A stretch of DNA of 6,439 nucleotides from an uncultured Phycisphaerales bacterium (lineage in GTDB: Bacteria > Planctomycetota > Phycisphaerae > Phycisphaerales > SM1A02), in assembly GCA_946886375.1 (NCBI GenBank), contig CAMPIL010000216.1, forward strand, positions 1-6,439. Direction: 5' to 3'. The translations under genes were made by a program, and so were the position numbers. The notes beneath the pieces were generated by a model. The model saw nothing but the letters and a program-made list of their open reading frames with translations, ran no database searches and had not been told where the DNA came from. This document shows positions 1 to 5,978 of this stretch, piece after piece (positions within the stretch are counted from its first letter, which is position 1; each line of letters starts with the position of its first letter).

Positions 1-1218
1 CTTCAGGTCGCCTCGGCCTCATCCGACCAGGTCAGCCAATTGCTCCATTGGATGCACCGCGATCTTCGCGCCCGCGATCGCGAGCGCAGCACGCTGGATC
101 AATTCGGCGAGAAACTTGCGCAGGCCTACGAAGAGACCAACATGCTCTTCCGGTTCGCCCGCACCATGAACTGCGTGGATGATCCAGCGCAACTCATGGG
201 GATGATCTGCCACCAGTTGCAGCAGACGCTTCCGGTGAAGTGGGTGGCCGTGCGATTCAATCAGAAGAGCCGCGGCGTGCCCGAACTTGCCGGCAAGTTG
301 ATCGTCGCTGGCGACATGCCCTGCGATCGCGACGCGTTCGATGCCAAGGTGGGGGATCTGATTCAGGAATGGGGGAAGGACGGCTGGACCCGATTGCTGG
401 ACCCGCGTGACAATGATCTGGCTCGCATAGTCAACTCGGAAATCATTGCCGACCCCATCACGCACGACAGTGCCGTGATCGGCGTATTGCTCGCAGGCAA
501 CAAGACCGGATCGGATAATGAAGTCAGCAGCGCGGAGACGCAACTCATCGATGCGCTCGCGGATTTCCTTGGGGTGTTCCACGAAAACCTCGCCCGCTTC
601 GCTGAGCAGCACGCGCTGTTCATGGGCACGCTCCAGGCGCTCACCGCGTCCATTGACGCCAAGGACCGCTACACCTGCGGCCATTCCGCACGCGTGGCGC
701 TGCTCGCCAAGCAGATGGCGATGAAACTCGGCTTCGAAAAGACGATCGCCGAGCAGTATCACATCGCCGGCCTGGTGCACGACGTCGGCAAGATCGGCGT
801 CCCGGAAACAGTGCTCTGCAAACCGGCGCGGTTGACCGATGCGGAGTTCGAGATGATCAAGCGGCATCCGCGCATCGGCTATGAAATCCTCAAGGACATT
901 CCAACCCTTGCGCCAATGCTGCCGGGTGTGCTGCACCATCACGAGCGATGGGACGGCCGCGGCTATCCGGCTGGGCTGTGCGGCGAGGAGATTCCCATGG
1001 TCGCCCGCGTGCTCGCGCTGGCCGACGCCTTTGACGCGATGAGTTCCAATCGCGCCTATCGTCCGGCGATCTCGCGGCCGCACGTGTTCGAGGAAATCAA
1101 CAGGTGCGCCGGGCTGCAGTTTGACCCCGGCCTCGCCCGAGTCTTCCTCACGCTCGACTTCGCCCCCTTCGACGCCATGCTGAACCATCAGCGAGAAGGC
1201 GAACGAAAAGCCGCCTGA
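1..1218 (+). CDS. GAF + HD-GYP cyclic-di-GMP phosphodiesterase, 5' end missing
   Basis: The reading frame is open from the first base (Leu-Gln-Val...), so the start lies outside the window; 405 residues are visible, numbered here from base 1. A TTG at 40 and an ATG at 52 are in frame, but nothing favours them as starts. Residues 1-43 look like a charged helix or coiled coil. Residues 44-203 look like a GAF sensor domain, from EETNMLFRF to the region before HALFMGTLQAL. Residues 204-395 form an HD-GYP domain, which in this family hydrolyses c-di-GMP. The signature is complete: AKDRYTCGHS with H228, HDVGK with H260, D261 and K264, RHPRIG with H289, HHE at 313-315, DGRGYP ending at 323, and ADAFDAMSSNRAYR with D345. 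All expected metal ligands are present, so I infer an active cytoplasmic enzyme. The GAF ligand is unknown. It converges on the pseudopilus cluster. Confidence 0.93.
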   Translation, partial: LQVASASSDQVSQLLHWMHRDLRARDRERSTLDQFGEKLAQAYEETNMLFRFARTMNCVDDPAQLMGMICHQLQQTLPVKWVAVRFNQKSRGVPELAGKLIVAGDMPCDRDAFDAKVGDLIQEWGKDGWTRLLDPRDNDLARIVNSEIIADPITHDSAVIGVLLAGNKTGSDNEVSSAETQLIDALADFLGVFHENLARFAEQHALFMGTLQALTASIDAKDRYTCGHSARVALLAKQMAMKLGFEKTIAEQYHIAGLVHDVGKIGVPETVLCKPARLTDAEFEMIKRHPRIGYEILKDIPTLAPMLPGVLHHHERWDGRGYPAGLCGEEIPMVARVLALADAFDAMSSNRAYRPAISRPHVFEEINRCAGLQFDPGLARVFLTLDFAPFDAMLNHQREGERKAA

Positions 1219-1243
1219 ACTCATTTCATGTGCTGAATTGCGG

Positions 1244-2506
1244 TCAGTTCACCGACTGCAGCCACGTCCCCGACATCGGCAACAGTTTGGGCGCCTGCCC
1301 GAATCCCGGCGGCGGGTTGTTCGCGAACACGTTGCTGTAGGTGGTGGTCAGGTTGGATGACGTGGAAAGCGTGCCGCCGCAGACCAACACGCCGTTGACA
1401 ACAAGGTTGGTGGTGGTGGAGAGCGAACCGCTGATGTAGACAAGGCCCTGCAATTCCGTTGTATAGGAGTCCGTCGTGTCCGAGTCGGTCGCACCGTTGT
1501 ACGGAGCACCGGCAGGATTGAAATTGACGCTGGGTGTGCCTGATTCCACCAACGAGCCGGTGATGGAAATCTTGAAGTTGCCCTGCACCAGCAGCGTGGG
1601 ATAGTTCGCAACAAACGGCGAGCAAACCATTGCGCCCTGAATGACCGAGTTGGCGCCTGCATTCAACACCACCAGGGTTCCATAAATGCGGGAATTCTGA
1701 ATGATGATCTGGCTCCCGGCGCAGTTGATCACGTAGAGTCCTTGGGCGTTTGTGGATCCCGGAAAGGGATTGTTCGCCGGGCTGAACACCCTGCGGTCAA
1801 TGGTCGCGATGCCGCCCAACTTGGGAATGTTGTTGAAGTTGACGGATGCGCCGTTGGCGATGTACCAATCGAAGACGGTGGAATCGGGAACGCTGCGCGG
1901 CGGCTGCGAGCCCGAATTCAGCCCCAGAAAATTTCCGCCTGTAATAGAACCCGCAGCCTCAACCGCTGCGGTGATGAGGCTCGACGTGGCGCTGACTGAC
2001 GCATTGGACGCGATGACGGTGTTGCTCTGCACGGTCGCCGAGGAGAAACTTGCGTTCTGGTTGGCAAAGACAGCCGACTTCAGGCACGTTACCGGTTGGG
2101 CCGAAGGCAATAGCGTGGTCTTGACCGTGTGCGAGGCGTTTCCCTTGAACCCGGTCCCCGTCATGACGATGGGATCAAACGCCGAATTGTTCAGCGCCCC
2201 ATTGGGATTGACAACGTTCAGCGTGCACGATCCCTGCCCGATCGTCTGCTTGGTGAACCAGTTGCCGTTGCTCCTTGTGGTGCGCCAGTTGGCGTCGTTG
2301 GCGATCATCAAGCGGCCAAGTTCGATCGCCGAGAGCGCGTAATGCTGTGCCTCGCCGGCATCGGACTGATCGGTGGTGGTGCGTGACTGCGCACGGACGA
2401 TCGAAATCGATCCCACGGCAATGGTCAGCACGATCATCGCCAGCGCCAGCACGAACACGTACACGGTCCCGCGACGCGATCTGCTTGGAATGGCCCTGGT
2501 GCGCAT
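1244..2506 (-). CDS. GspK/PilX-position minor pilin-like protein with beta-rich repetitive body
   Basis: This 420-residue protein is the last gene of the pilin cluster, starting 10 bp after the I-type gene stops. The N-terminus is basic (MRTRAIPSRSRRG) and followed by one hydrophobic helix at residues 14-37. It resembles a class III prepilin signal with a possible cut after G13, but residue +5 is Phe18, not Glu. GspK-type tip pilins also lack Glu5, and its size and place suit that role. From about residue 130 the chain is a low-complexity, Ser/Thr/Asn/Val/Gly-rich series of short beta-like repeats, such as QGLVYISGSLS and LVVNGVLVCGGTLS. This suggests a right-handed beta-solenoid or polymer-forming fold rather than the usual alpha-helical GspK head. 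It ends with a PPPGFG...GTWLQSV segment. Five cysteines are present. The ribosome binding site is poor, so translation is probably coupled. Position and signal are seen; the tip role is inferred. Confidence 0.75.
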   Translation of the reverse strand: MRTRAIPSRSRRGTVYVFVLALAMIVLTIAVGSISIVRAQSRTTTDQSDAGEAQHYALSAIELGRLMIANDANWRTTRSNGNWFTKQTIGQGSCTLNVVNPNGALNNSAFDPIVMTGTGFKGNASHTVKTTLLPSAQPVTCLKSAVFANQNASFSSATVQSNTVIASNASVSATSSLITAAVEAAGSITGGNFLGLNSGSQPPRSVPDSTVFDWYIANGASVNFNNIPKLGGIATIDRRVFSPANNPFPGSTNAQGLYVINCAGSQIIIQNSRIYGTLVVLNAGANSVIQGAMVCSPFVANYPTLLVQGNFKISITGSLVESGTPSVNFNPAGAPYNGATDSDTTDSYTTELQGLVYISGSLSTTTNLVVNGVLVCGGTLSTSSNLTTTYSNVFANNPPPGFGQAPKLLPMSGTWLQSVN

Positions 2507-2516
2507 GGTGAATCTT

Positions 2517-3026
2517 TCACGGAGCGGAGGTGCGCACGAACACGCTGGTCGCCAGCGGCAAATTGTTGCGCTTCACGGTGACGGTGATTCGCTTGGCGCC
2601 AGTGTCGGAGACGGAGGTTTGGGTCAGATTCGCCAGGTTCACCCATTCAACGGCCACGGTCCGCTGGTATGCGCCCATGCCAGCCATGGCGGTCCCGTCG
2701 CGCTCCTGTGGCGGGGATTCTGACCAGCGGTGAAAGTCGTCAACGTCATCGTAATTCACCTTGGATGAAACGGTCTCGCCAGTCTCGCGTCCGATGATCG
2801 CGCTTCCCGCTTCCTTATACGCCAGGGGCATGATGTCGGCCATGAGCGCCCGAGCCAGCATGCGTGCCGTGGCGCGGTTGGCTTGCTGCGCTTGGATTCG
2901 GGCGGACATCCCGGCAGTCTGAAGCGCCGCCGCAAGAACGGTCGCCACGATTAGCGAGGCGATCATCGCCTCGATCAGCGACAGACCGCGCCGGGTCGTA
3001 GCCTGATGAATCGCCTCGCGTTTCAT
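2517..3026 (-). CDS. I-type (PulI/PilV-like) minor pseudopilin
   Basis: This 169-residue protein has a clear class III prepilin signal: leader MKREAIHQATTRRG, cut after G14, mature start LSLIE with Glu19 at +5, and a hydrophobic helix to about residue 38. The family is processed by a PilD/GspO-type peptidase and inserted into an inner-membrane pseudopilus. Residues 40-70 are helical (AQQANRATARMLARALMADIM). Residues 92-106 read YDDVDDFHRWSESPP, a motif I recall from planctomycete minor pilins. The C-terminus, VAVEWVNLANLTQTS to KRITVTVKRN, looks like the small beta-sheet head of GspI-type proteins. The ATG overlaps the stop of the J-type gene by four bases (ATGA), implying coupled translation. 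I infer a partner of the J and K-type proteins in the tip. PilV would be the other reasonable name. Confidence 0.82.
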   Translation of the reverse strand: MKREAIHQATTRRGLSLIEAMIASLIVATVLAAALQTAGMSARIQAQQANRATARMLARALMADIMPLAYKEAGSAIIGRETGETVSSKVNYDDVDDFHRWSESPPQERDGTAMAGMGAYQRTVAVEWVNLANLTQTSVSDTGAKRITVTVKRNNLPLATSVFVRTSAP

Positions 3027-3859
3027 GGACCGGCCACCTGCGGTTCATTGAGGATGCGGATCGATGTTCTCACGCCCGCGCTGGTTTGTGCCGAGGTGCG
3101 CATCGTGCAACGGACGTTCGTGAGGTAATAGGCGTACGAAATGGGATTGGCTGTTGTGGCGGTGCCCGCGACGTAGTATTGCAGCGCGCTGTTGGTGGTG
3201 TTCCAGCCGGAATCGTTTCCGTTGAGCATGGTGTTGGTCGGCGCGCCCAGGCCCAGCAGGTAATTGCGGTATTCCGTTTCGCAGGATTCCGAGTTGCTGA
3301 TCCACTTCAGCACAATGCACAGCGTTGCGTTCGGGCCCAAGCCTCCGGCGTTGGCGAAATTGAATTCGCGCCAGACGTAATTCGAGGTGAGCGTATTCTC
3401 AAGGAGCGTTGCTTCATCGATCACCGACGTGCTGGGCACACCGGCCATGGCCGGCCGCAGTTGAATGCGGGTTTCCCCGTCGGAGGAACTTTTCTTTCGC
3501 ACTCGCAACCACATCCGCGTGACGCGCCAACTCACTGCATTGGCCGGCAGGCTCGCGGTAATGATCTGCGCACGCCAGTTGGAACTGGTCACAGCCGCAT
3601 CCTGAAGACCGCTTGAACTCTCATGACCTGCCAGGAGTGTTTCGGAGCCCTCGCTATACGTCGTAGGCAACGCGACGGCCCGCTTGTCGAATGTCAACTG
3701 AAACTGTTGCACGCTGTCTGCGACATTGATTGCCGAGCCGTTGTTGAGTGTCCGGGTCAGAGGCGCACCGGCCGTTCCCGACCAGGCATAGCCAATCGTC
3801 TCGGGCTGTCCATCGCCGCTGCGATCAGGCACTGTAAACACGACCTGCGTGGAAGTCAT
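3023..3859 (-). CDS. J-type (PulJ/PilW-like) pseudopilin, C-terminal fragment after a frameshift
   Basis: The ATG at 3859 opens a 278-residue frame, but it has no prepilin signal and lies inside what looks like a continuous J-type protein. The same frame reads YATAVTT just before the ATG, then MTSTQVVFTVPDRSGDG and ETIGYAWSGTAGAPLTRTLNNG, a pattern I know from planctomycete J-type pilins that follows directly on the helical stem. Residues 1-57 continue the pilin head. Residues 61-240 appear to be an inserted beta-rich domain (NWRAQIITASLPANAVSWRV, VWREFNFAN, LCIVLKW, ALQYYVAGT). Residues 241-278 return to the pilin sheet (YYLTNVRCTM...VRTSIRILNEPQV). The fragment could be translated alone through the ATGA overlap with the upstream piece, but a product without the signal and stem would not be expected to enter a pilus. 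Joining the two pieces with one added base gives 357 residues. Confidence 0.8.
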   Translation of the reverse strand: MTSTQVVFTVPDRSGDGQPETIGYAWSGTAGAPLTRTLNNGSAINVADSVQQFQLTFDKRAVALPTTYSEGSETLLAGHESSSGLQDAAVTSSNWRAQIITASLPANAVSWRVTRMWLRVRKKSSSDGETRIQLRPAMAGVPSTSVIDEATLLENTLTSNYVWREFNFANAGGLGPNATLCIVLKWISNSESCETEYRNYLLGLGAPTNTMLNGNDSGWNTTNSALQYYVAGTATTANPISYAYYLTNVRCTMRTSAQTSAGVRTSIRILNEPQVAGP

Positions 3860-4095
3860 GGTCGTGACGGCAGTGGCGTATTGAGTTCGCTCGCCAGCAT
3901 GTCCAAGGCATTGGAGGTGGCCACCTGCCGCGATGCGTTGCTGCGCCCATCGGGAATGGCCTTGGCCGACACCATCAGCGCCGATTGCGCCGCCAGCATG
4001 ACCATCGCGAGAATCGTGAGGCTGATGGTCAATTCCAACAGGGTCATCGCGCGATGAGAACTGCGCATCGCTGAATGGCGGGGGAGCGTCGTCAT
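3856..4095 (-). CDS. J-type (PulJ/PilW-like) pseudopilin, N-terminal fragment before a frameshift
   Basis: This 79-residue frame carries the prepilin part of a J-type minor pseudopilin: basic leader to HRA, then MTLLELTISLTILAMVM, with Glu21 at +5 relative to a cut after Ala16. It ends abruptly with LNTPLPSRP and TGA shortly after the stem helix (SNALDMLASELN), where family members continue into a beta-rich head. That head follows in another frame (3023-3859). The residue before the cut is Ala rather than the usual Gly, which processing peptidases sometimes tolerate. The ATG at 4095 overlaps the GspH-type stop (ATGA); an internal ATG at residue 10 would also keep the signal. Alone, this piece would make a headless pilin. 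I read both fragments as one gene broken by a real or sequencing indel. Confidence 0.8.
   Translation of the reverse strand: MTTLPRHSAMRSSHRAMTLLELTISLTILAMVMLAAQSALMVSAKAIPDGRSNASRQVATSNALDMLASELNTPLPSRP
3876..3884 (-). other. Probable one-base deletion splitting the J-type pseudopilin gene
   Basis: On the - strand the codons run GAA CTC AAT ACG CCA and stop 18 bases later. One extra T after AAT gives GAA CTC AAT TAC GCC ACT GCC, that is ELNYATAV, which runs straight into TTMTSTQVVFTVPDR. Position 3879-3880 is the simplest site, but any nearby single-base indel would work. With one base added, the span 3023-4095 becomes 1074 bases, an exact 357 codons plus stop. There is no X-XXY-YYZ slippery heptamer here and no homopolymer, so programmed frameshifting is not favoured. 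Confidence 0.75.
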
Positions 4096-4592
4096 TGGAT
4101 TGTGACGCCTCCGGTTGTCGCGTTCACAGCGACAGTCTTCTGATTCGATCCGCTGGAGACAACAATGCTGCCGCCGCTGTCGGGATATCCATAGCCGTTG
4201 AAAACAATCACTCCATCAGAGCCAAGATCAACTGAATTGATCGCGGCCTGATACGGGCTTTCAGAGAGTTTGACGGTGTAATCGGAGCCGACCGTCTTGA
4301 AATCGGCCACTGAGGCAAGGACATAAGTGGCGGTCTTCGGGGTGAATGTCACGGTGCGCGTCGAGCCGGTGACGCGGGCGCGATTCTGAGCCATCGCGAG
4401 GTCGGCGGCGATGCGGCGGGCCGCCAGGTCAACACGGTACCGTGAAATTGCGCCGGCGTACCTGGGCATGGCGATCGCGGCGATCACACCCATGATCGCG
4501 AGCGTCATTCCGAGTTCAAACAGGCTCAATCCGCGCCGATGCCGTGCGGTAGTCCGCGGATTGTCGGGTGGATGAGCGATGCGCCCGGTCAT
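4092..4592 (-). CDS. GspH-like minor pseudopilin
   Basis: Starting from the ATG at 4592 the product is 166 residues. That start has GGAGG seven bases upstream and is preferred over an in-frame TTG at 4616, which would add eight residues. The leader is long (21 residues) and ends in ARHRRG; the mature protein begins LSLFELGMTLAIMGVIAAIA with Glu26 at +5 and Pro at the usual helix bend (AMPRY). The stem LAARRIAADLAMAQNRARVTGSTRTVTF is the typical GspH pattern of helix followed by first beta strand. The C-terminus, VIVFNGYGYPDSGG to VNATTGGVTIQ, matches the GspH/FimT beta-sheet head. It would be an inner-membrane-inserted minor pilin near the fibre tip. It is the first gene after the intergenic hairpin and is coupled by ATGA to the J-type gene. 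FimT is the alternative name in a pilus setting. Confidence 0.87.
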   Translation of the reverse strand: MTGRIAHPPDNPRTTARHRRGLSLFELGMTLAIMGVIAAIAMPRYAGAISRYRVDLAARRIAADLAMAQNRARVTGSTRTVTFTPKTATYVLASVADFKTVGSDYTVKLSESPYQAAINSVDLGSDGVIVFNGYGYPDSGGSIVVSSGSNQKTVAVNATTGGVTIQ

Positions 4593-4604
4593 TGCGTGCC
4601 CTCC
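4593..4604 (-). promoter_or_regulatory. Ribosome binding site deciding the GspH-like start
   Basis: Read on the - strand, GGAGG is followed by seven bases (GCACGCA) and then ATG at 4592. The spacing is near ideal, whereas the alternative TTG at 4616 overlaps another GGAGG and has no well-placed site. This supports the shorter protein. Confidence 0.6.
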
Positions 4605-4616
4605 ATACGCCTCCAA

Positions 4617-4649
4617 GCCCGCCGGGCGCCATTCAGGCGCCGGGCGGGC
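4617..4649 (-). terminator. GC-rich hairpin between major and minor pseudopilin genes (attenuator or mRNA-end stabiliser)
   Basis: Arms at 4617-4630 and 4636-4649 pair at 13 of 14 positions around a five-base loop (ATTCA on the + strand). The stem is almost entirely G and C. On the - strand no T-tract follows it, so it is not a textbook intrinsic terminator. It lies 69 bases after the major pseudopilin stop and just before the GspH-like ribosome binding site. A second, weaker inverted repeat, GAGTCAA/TTGACTC at 4668-4674 and 4695-4701 with a 20-base loop, sits between it and the stop. Partial termination or protection of the major pilin mRNA 3' end would both raise the major over the minor subunits; this is inference. 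Confidence 0.55.
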
Positions 4650-4718
4650 ATTGGTGGTCCGCTGGCGGAGTCAAGCGGCTGTGTGCATCGAACGTTGACT
4701 CACGTCGAGCCGCGTTGC

Positions 4719-5195
4719 TCAATAGTCCTTGTAGTCCACGCCGCGGGCATCTGCTTCGCCAGCCGCGCAGTTCGCGGCGATGTTGCCCGACGCAGCGTCA
4801 TAGATCCAGCCGACGGACGCGCCGTCAGCGGCGGCGATGTTCAACTTGCCCTTCTTGGCTCCCACCGGCAGCGGCGGCAACTTGCGCAAGTACGGTCCGT
4901 ACACAAACACCGCCGTCTTGCTCGCGTTGGTGTTGCCCGCTTCATCGGTATACGAAGTCAAGGCCGCTTCGACGTTGGCTGCGGTGGGGTACGCGCCGCC
5001 GTGCTCAGTTTGATAGAGGTCCAGTGCGCCGCGCAGCACCGAAAGGGTGCCGACGAGCGCTGAATCTGCCGCGCCAGCCGCGCCGCGGCTCATGCGGGGA
5101 ATCGCAATCGCGCCGATGATCGCAATGATCACCACCACAATCACAAGCTCGATCAAACTGAAACCACGTCGCATCTTGGCGTTCAACCTTTGCAT
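4719..5195 (-). CDS. Major pseudopilin (GspG/type IV pilin-like)
   Basis: The ATG at 5195 is chosen because GGAGGA sits five bases upstream; an in-frame TTG at 5216 is less likely. The product is 158 residues. The leader MQRLNAKMRRG is cut after G11 to give a Phe at +1, FSLIELVIVVVIIAIIGAIA, with Glu16 at +5 and Pro33 in the helix. This is the most canonical prepilin signal of the cluster. The stem helix includes ADSALVGTLSVLRGALDLYQTEHGGAYP, the usual GspG pattern. The head contains YGPYLRKLPPLPVG at residues 99-112 and ends in GVDYKDY, with one cysteine at 143. The strong ribosome binding site, 121 bp upstream gap and downstream hairpin suit a highly made shaft subunit. It could serve a type II secretion pseudopilus or a type IV pilus; the sequence alone does not separate these. 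Confidence 0.88.
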   Translation of the reverse strand: MQRLNAKMRRGFSLIELVIVVVIIAIIGAIAIPRMSRGAAGAADSALVGTLSVLRGALDLYQTEHGGAYPTAANVEAALTSYTDEAGNTNASKTAVFVYGPYLRKLPPLPVGAKKGKLNIAAADGASVGWIYDAASGNIAANCAAGEADARGVDYKDY

Positions 5196-5206
5196 CACGG
5201 TCCTCC
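5196..5206 (-). promoter_or_regulatory. Strong ribosome binding site of the major pseudopilin gene
   Basis: GGAGGA on the - strand (5201-5206) is followed by CCGTG and then ATG at 5195. It is the best Shine-Dalgarno match in the cluster, consistent with high expression of the shaft subunit. Confidence 0.65.
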
Positions 5207-5316
5207 GATTTCTCAATCACTCAAAGTGTCAGGTGAGTTCCACGTTCAACAGATTTGATCGACGAAGCGGGGAGTAAACTTCACCGTAAATTCACGGGTC
5301 GGCGCCAGACGGCGAG

Positions 5317-5928
5317 TTATCGGTCGGCCGTCTCGGCAGGATTTGCGTGCGTCTGCGCGTCCGGATTGACGCTGATTGACACGGCGGGCGATCCCGCTCC
5401 TCCAGGGGTTTGTTCCACGGTCAGCGTGACCTTTGCATGCGGCGACTCAAAGGTCGCCACGCGATCGCCGACTGAGACCAGCGTCATGCCGTCCAGTGCT
5501 TGACCGATCCGCAGACACTTGCCATCGACAATTGCGGACCCGCCGCCGCCAGCGCCCATGACAGCGGTGAGACGATGCCTCTTGTCAAATGGAATCTCGG
5601 GAGTTGTTGGTTCAACCACGGAGTCAGCGACGGGATCGAGAATGTCCGCCGCCCACGACGGCGCAAACACGTCGCGGACTTCCAGTGGATTGGCCTGAGT
5701 CTTCTCGGCCAGACGATTCAGGCGCACCGCAATGGACTCGGTTTTGAAACTGGCCCCGGCAATGAACCCGGATTCGCCATTCTCTTCGCCCTGAGGCGCC
5801 GCGAATTCATCAGCCAGATCGTCAGCAACCGCCTGATTGGGCTGAATCAACGCACGATCAGCGATAAGGCCCAGAACCGCCACGCCGAGAATGCCGCCGA
5901 AGATCTTGTGCTGCCGAGACAATTTCAT
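5317..5928 (-). CDS. PilP/GspC-like inner-membrane anchored periplasmic protein
   Basis: From the ATG at 5928 the product is 203 residues; an in-frame TTG at 5961 would add a charged eleven-residue extension and is less likely. Residues 9-24 (IFGGILGVAVLGLIAD) form one membrane helix, leaving most of the chain in the periplasm. An acidic linker follows (residues 36-52, DDLADEFAAPQGEENGE). At 82-90 the segment LEVRDVFAP resembles the conserved R-D-x-F-x-P stretch before PilP and GspC domains. Residues 117-172, HRLTAVMGAGGGGSAIVDGK and then IGQALDGMTLVSVGDRVATF, read like the small beta-barrel homology region that contacts the secretin. The tail is Pro/Ala-rich. It follows the PilO-like gene by 50 bp, matching the PilO-PilP order of alignment complexes. 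The role is inferred from layout and this domain; sequence match to any one family is moderate. Confidence 0.7.
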   Translation of the reverse strand: MKLSRQHKIFGGILGVAVLGLIADRALIQPNQAVADDLADEFAAPQGEENGESGFIAGASFKTESIAVRLNRLAEKTQANPLEVRDVFAPSWAADILDPVADSVVEPTTPEIPFDKRHRLTAVMGAGGGGSAIVDGKCLRIGQALDGMTLVSVGDRVATFESPHAKVTLTVEQTPGGAGSPAVSISVNPDAQTHANPAETADR

Positions 5929-5978
5929 GTCGCCCCGAATAGACAATTCGCGCCGGCGCAAGGCAAACGAAAAGCCGA

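Noticed and set aside
19..1224. Long open frame on the - strand across the whole HD-GYP gene
   Set aside because: It is the mirror of a gene with a complete HD-GYP signature; its protein is rich in His, Arg and Glu with no recognisable domain, as expected for antisense of GC-rich coding DNA.
1219..1243. Shared terminator between the converging genes
   Set aside because: No stem longer than about four pairs and no T-tract on either strand.
1752..2342. Open frame of 196 codons on the + strand inside the K-type gene
   Set aside because: It lies antisense to a protein with clear signal, repeats and terminal motif, and shows no domain of its own.
3086..3616. Open frame of 176 codons on the + strand inside the J-type head
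   Set aside because: Antisense to the frame that carries recognisable pilin strands; Arg/Gly/Val-rich with no motif.
3870..3890. Programmed -1 ribosomal frameshift in the J-type gene
   Set aside because: No slippery heptamer, no run of identical bases and no obvious downstream stem support it; a simple indel explains the break.
5196..5316. Promoter for the major pseudopilin gene, with TTGAAC and TTTGAG about 18 bases apart on the - strand
   Set aside because: The -10 matches consensus at only half its positions and no sigma-54 GG-N10-GC pair is present. A promoter here is plausible from the gap, but not shown.
5307..5333. Seven-pair inverted repeat AGACGGC/GCCGTCT over the stop of the PilP-like gene
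   Set aside because: The 13-base loop, short stem and lack of a T-tract make it a weak terminator candidate that could be chance in GC-rich DNA.
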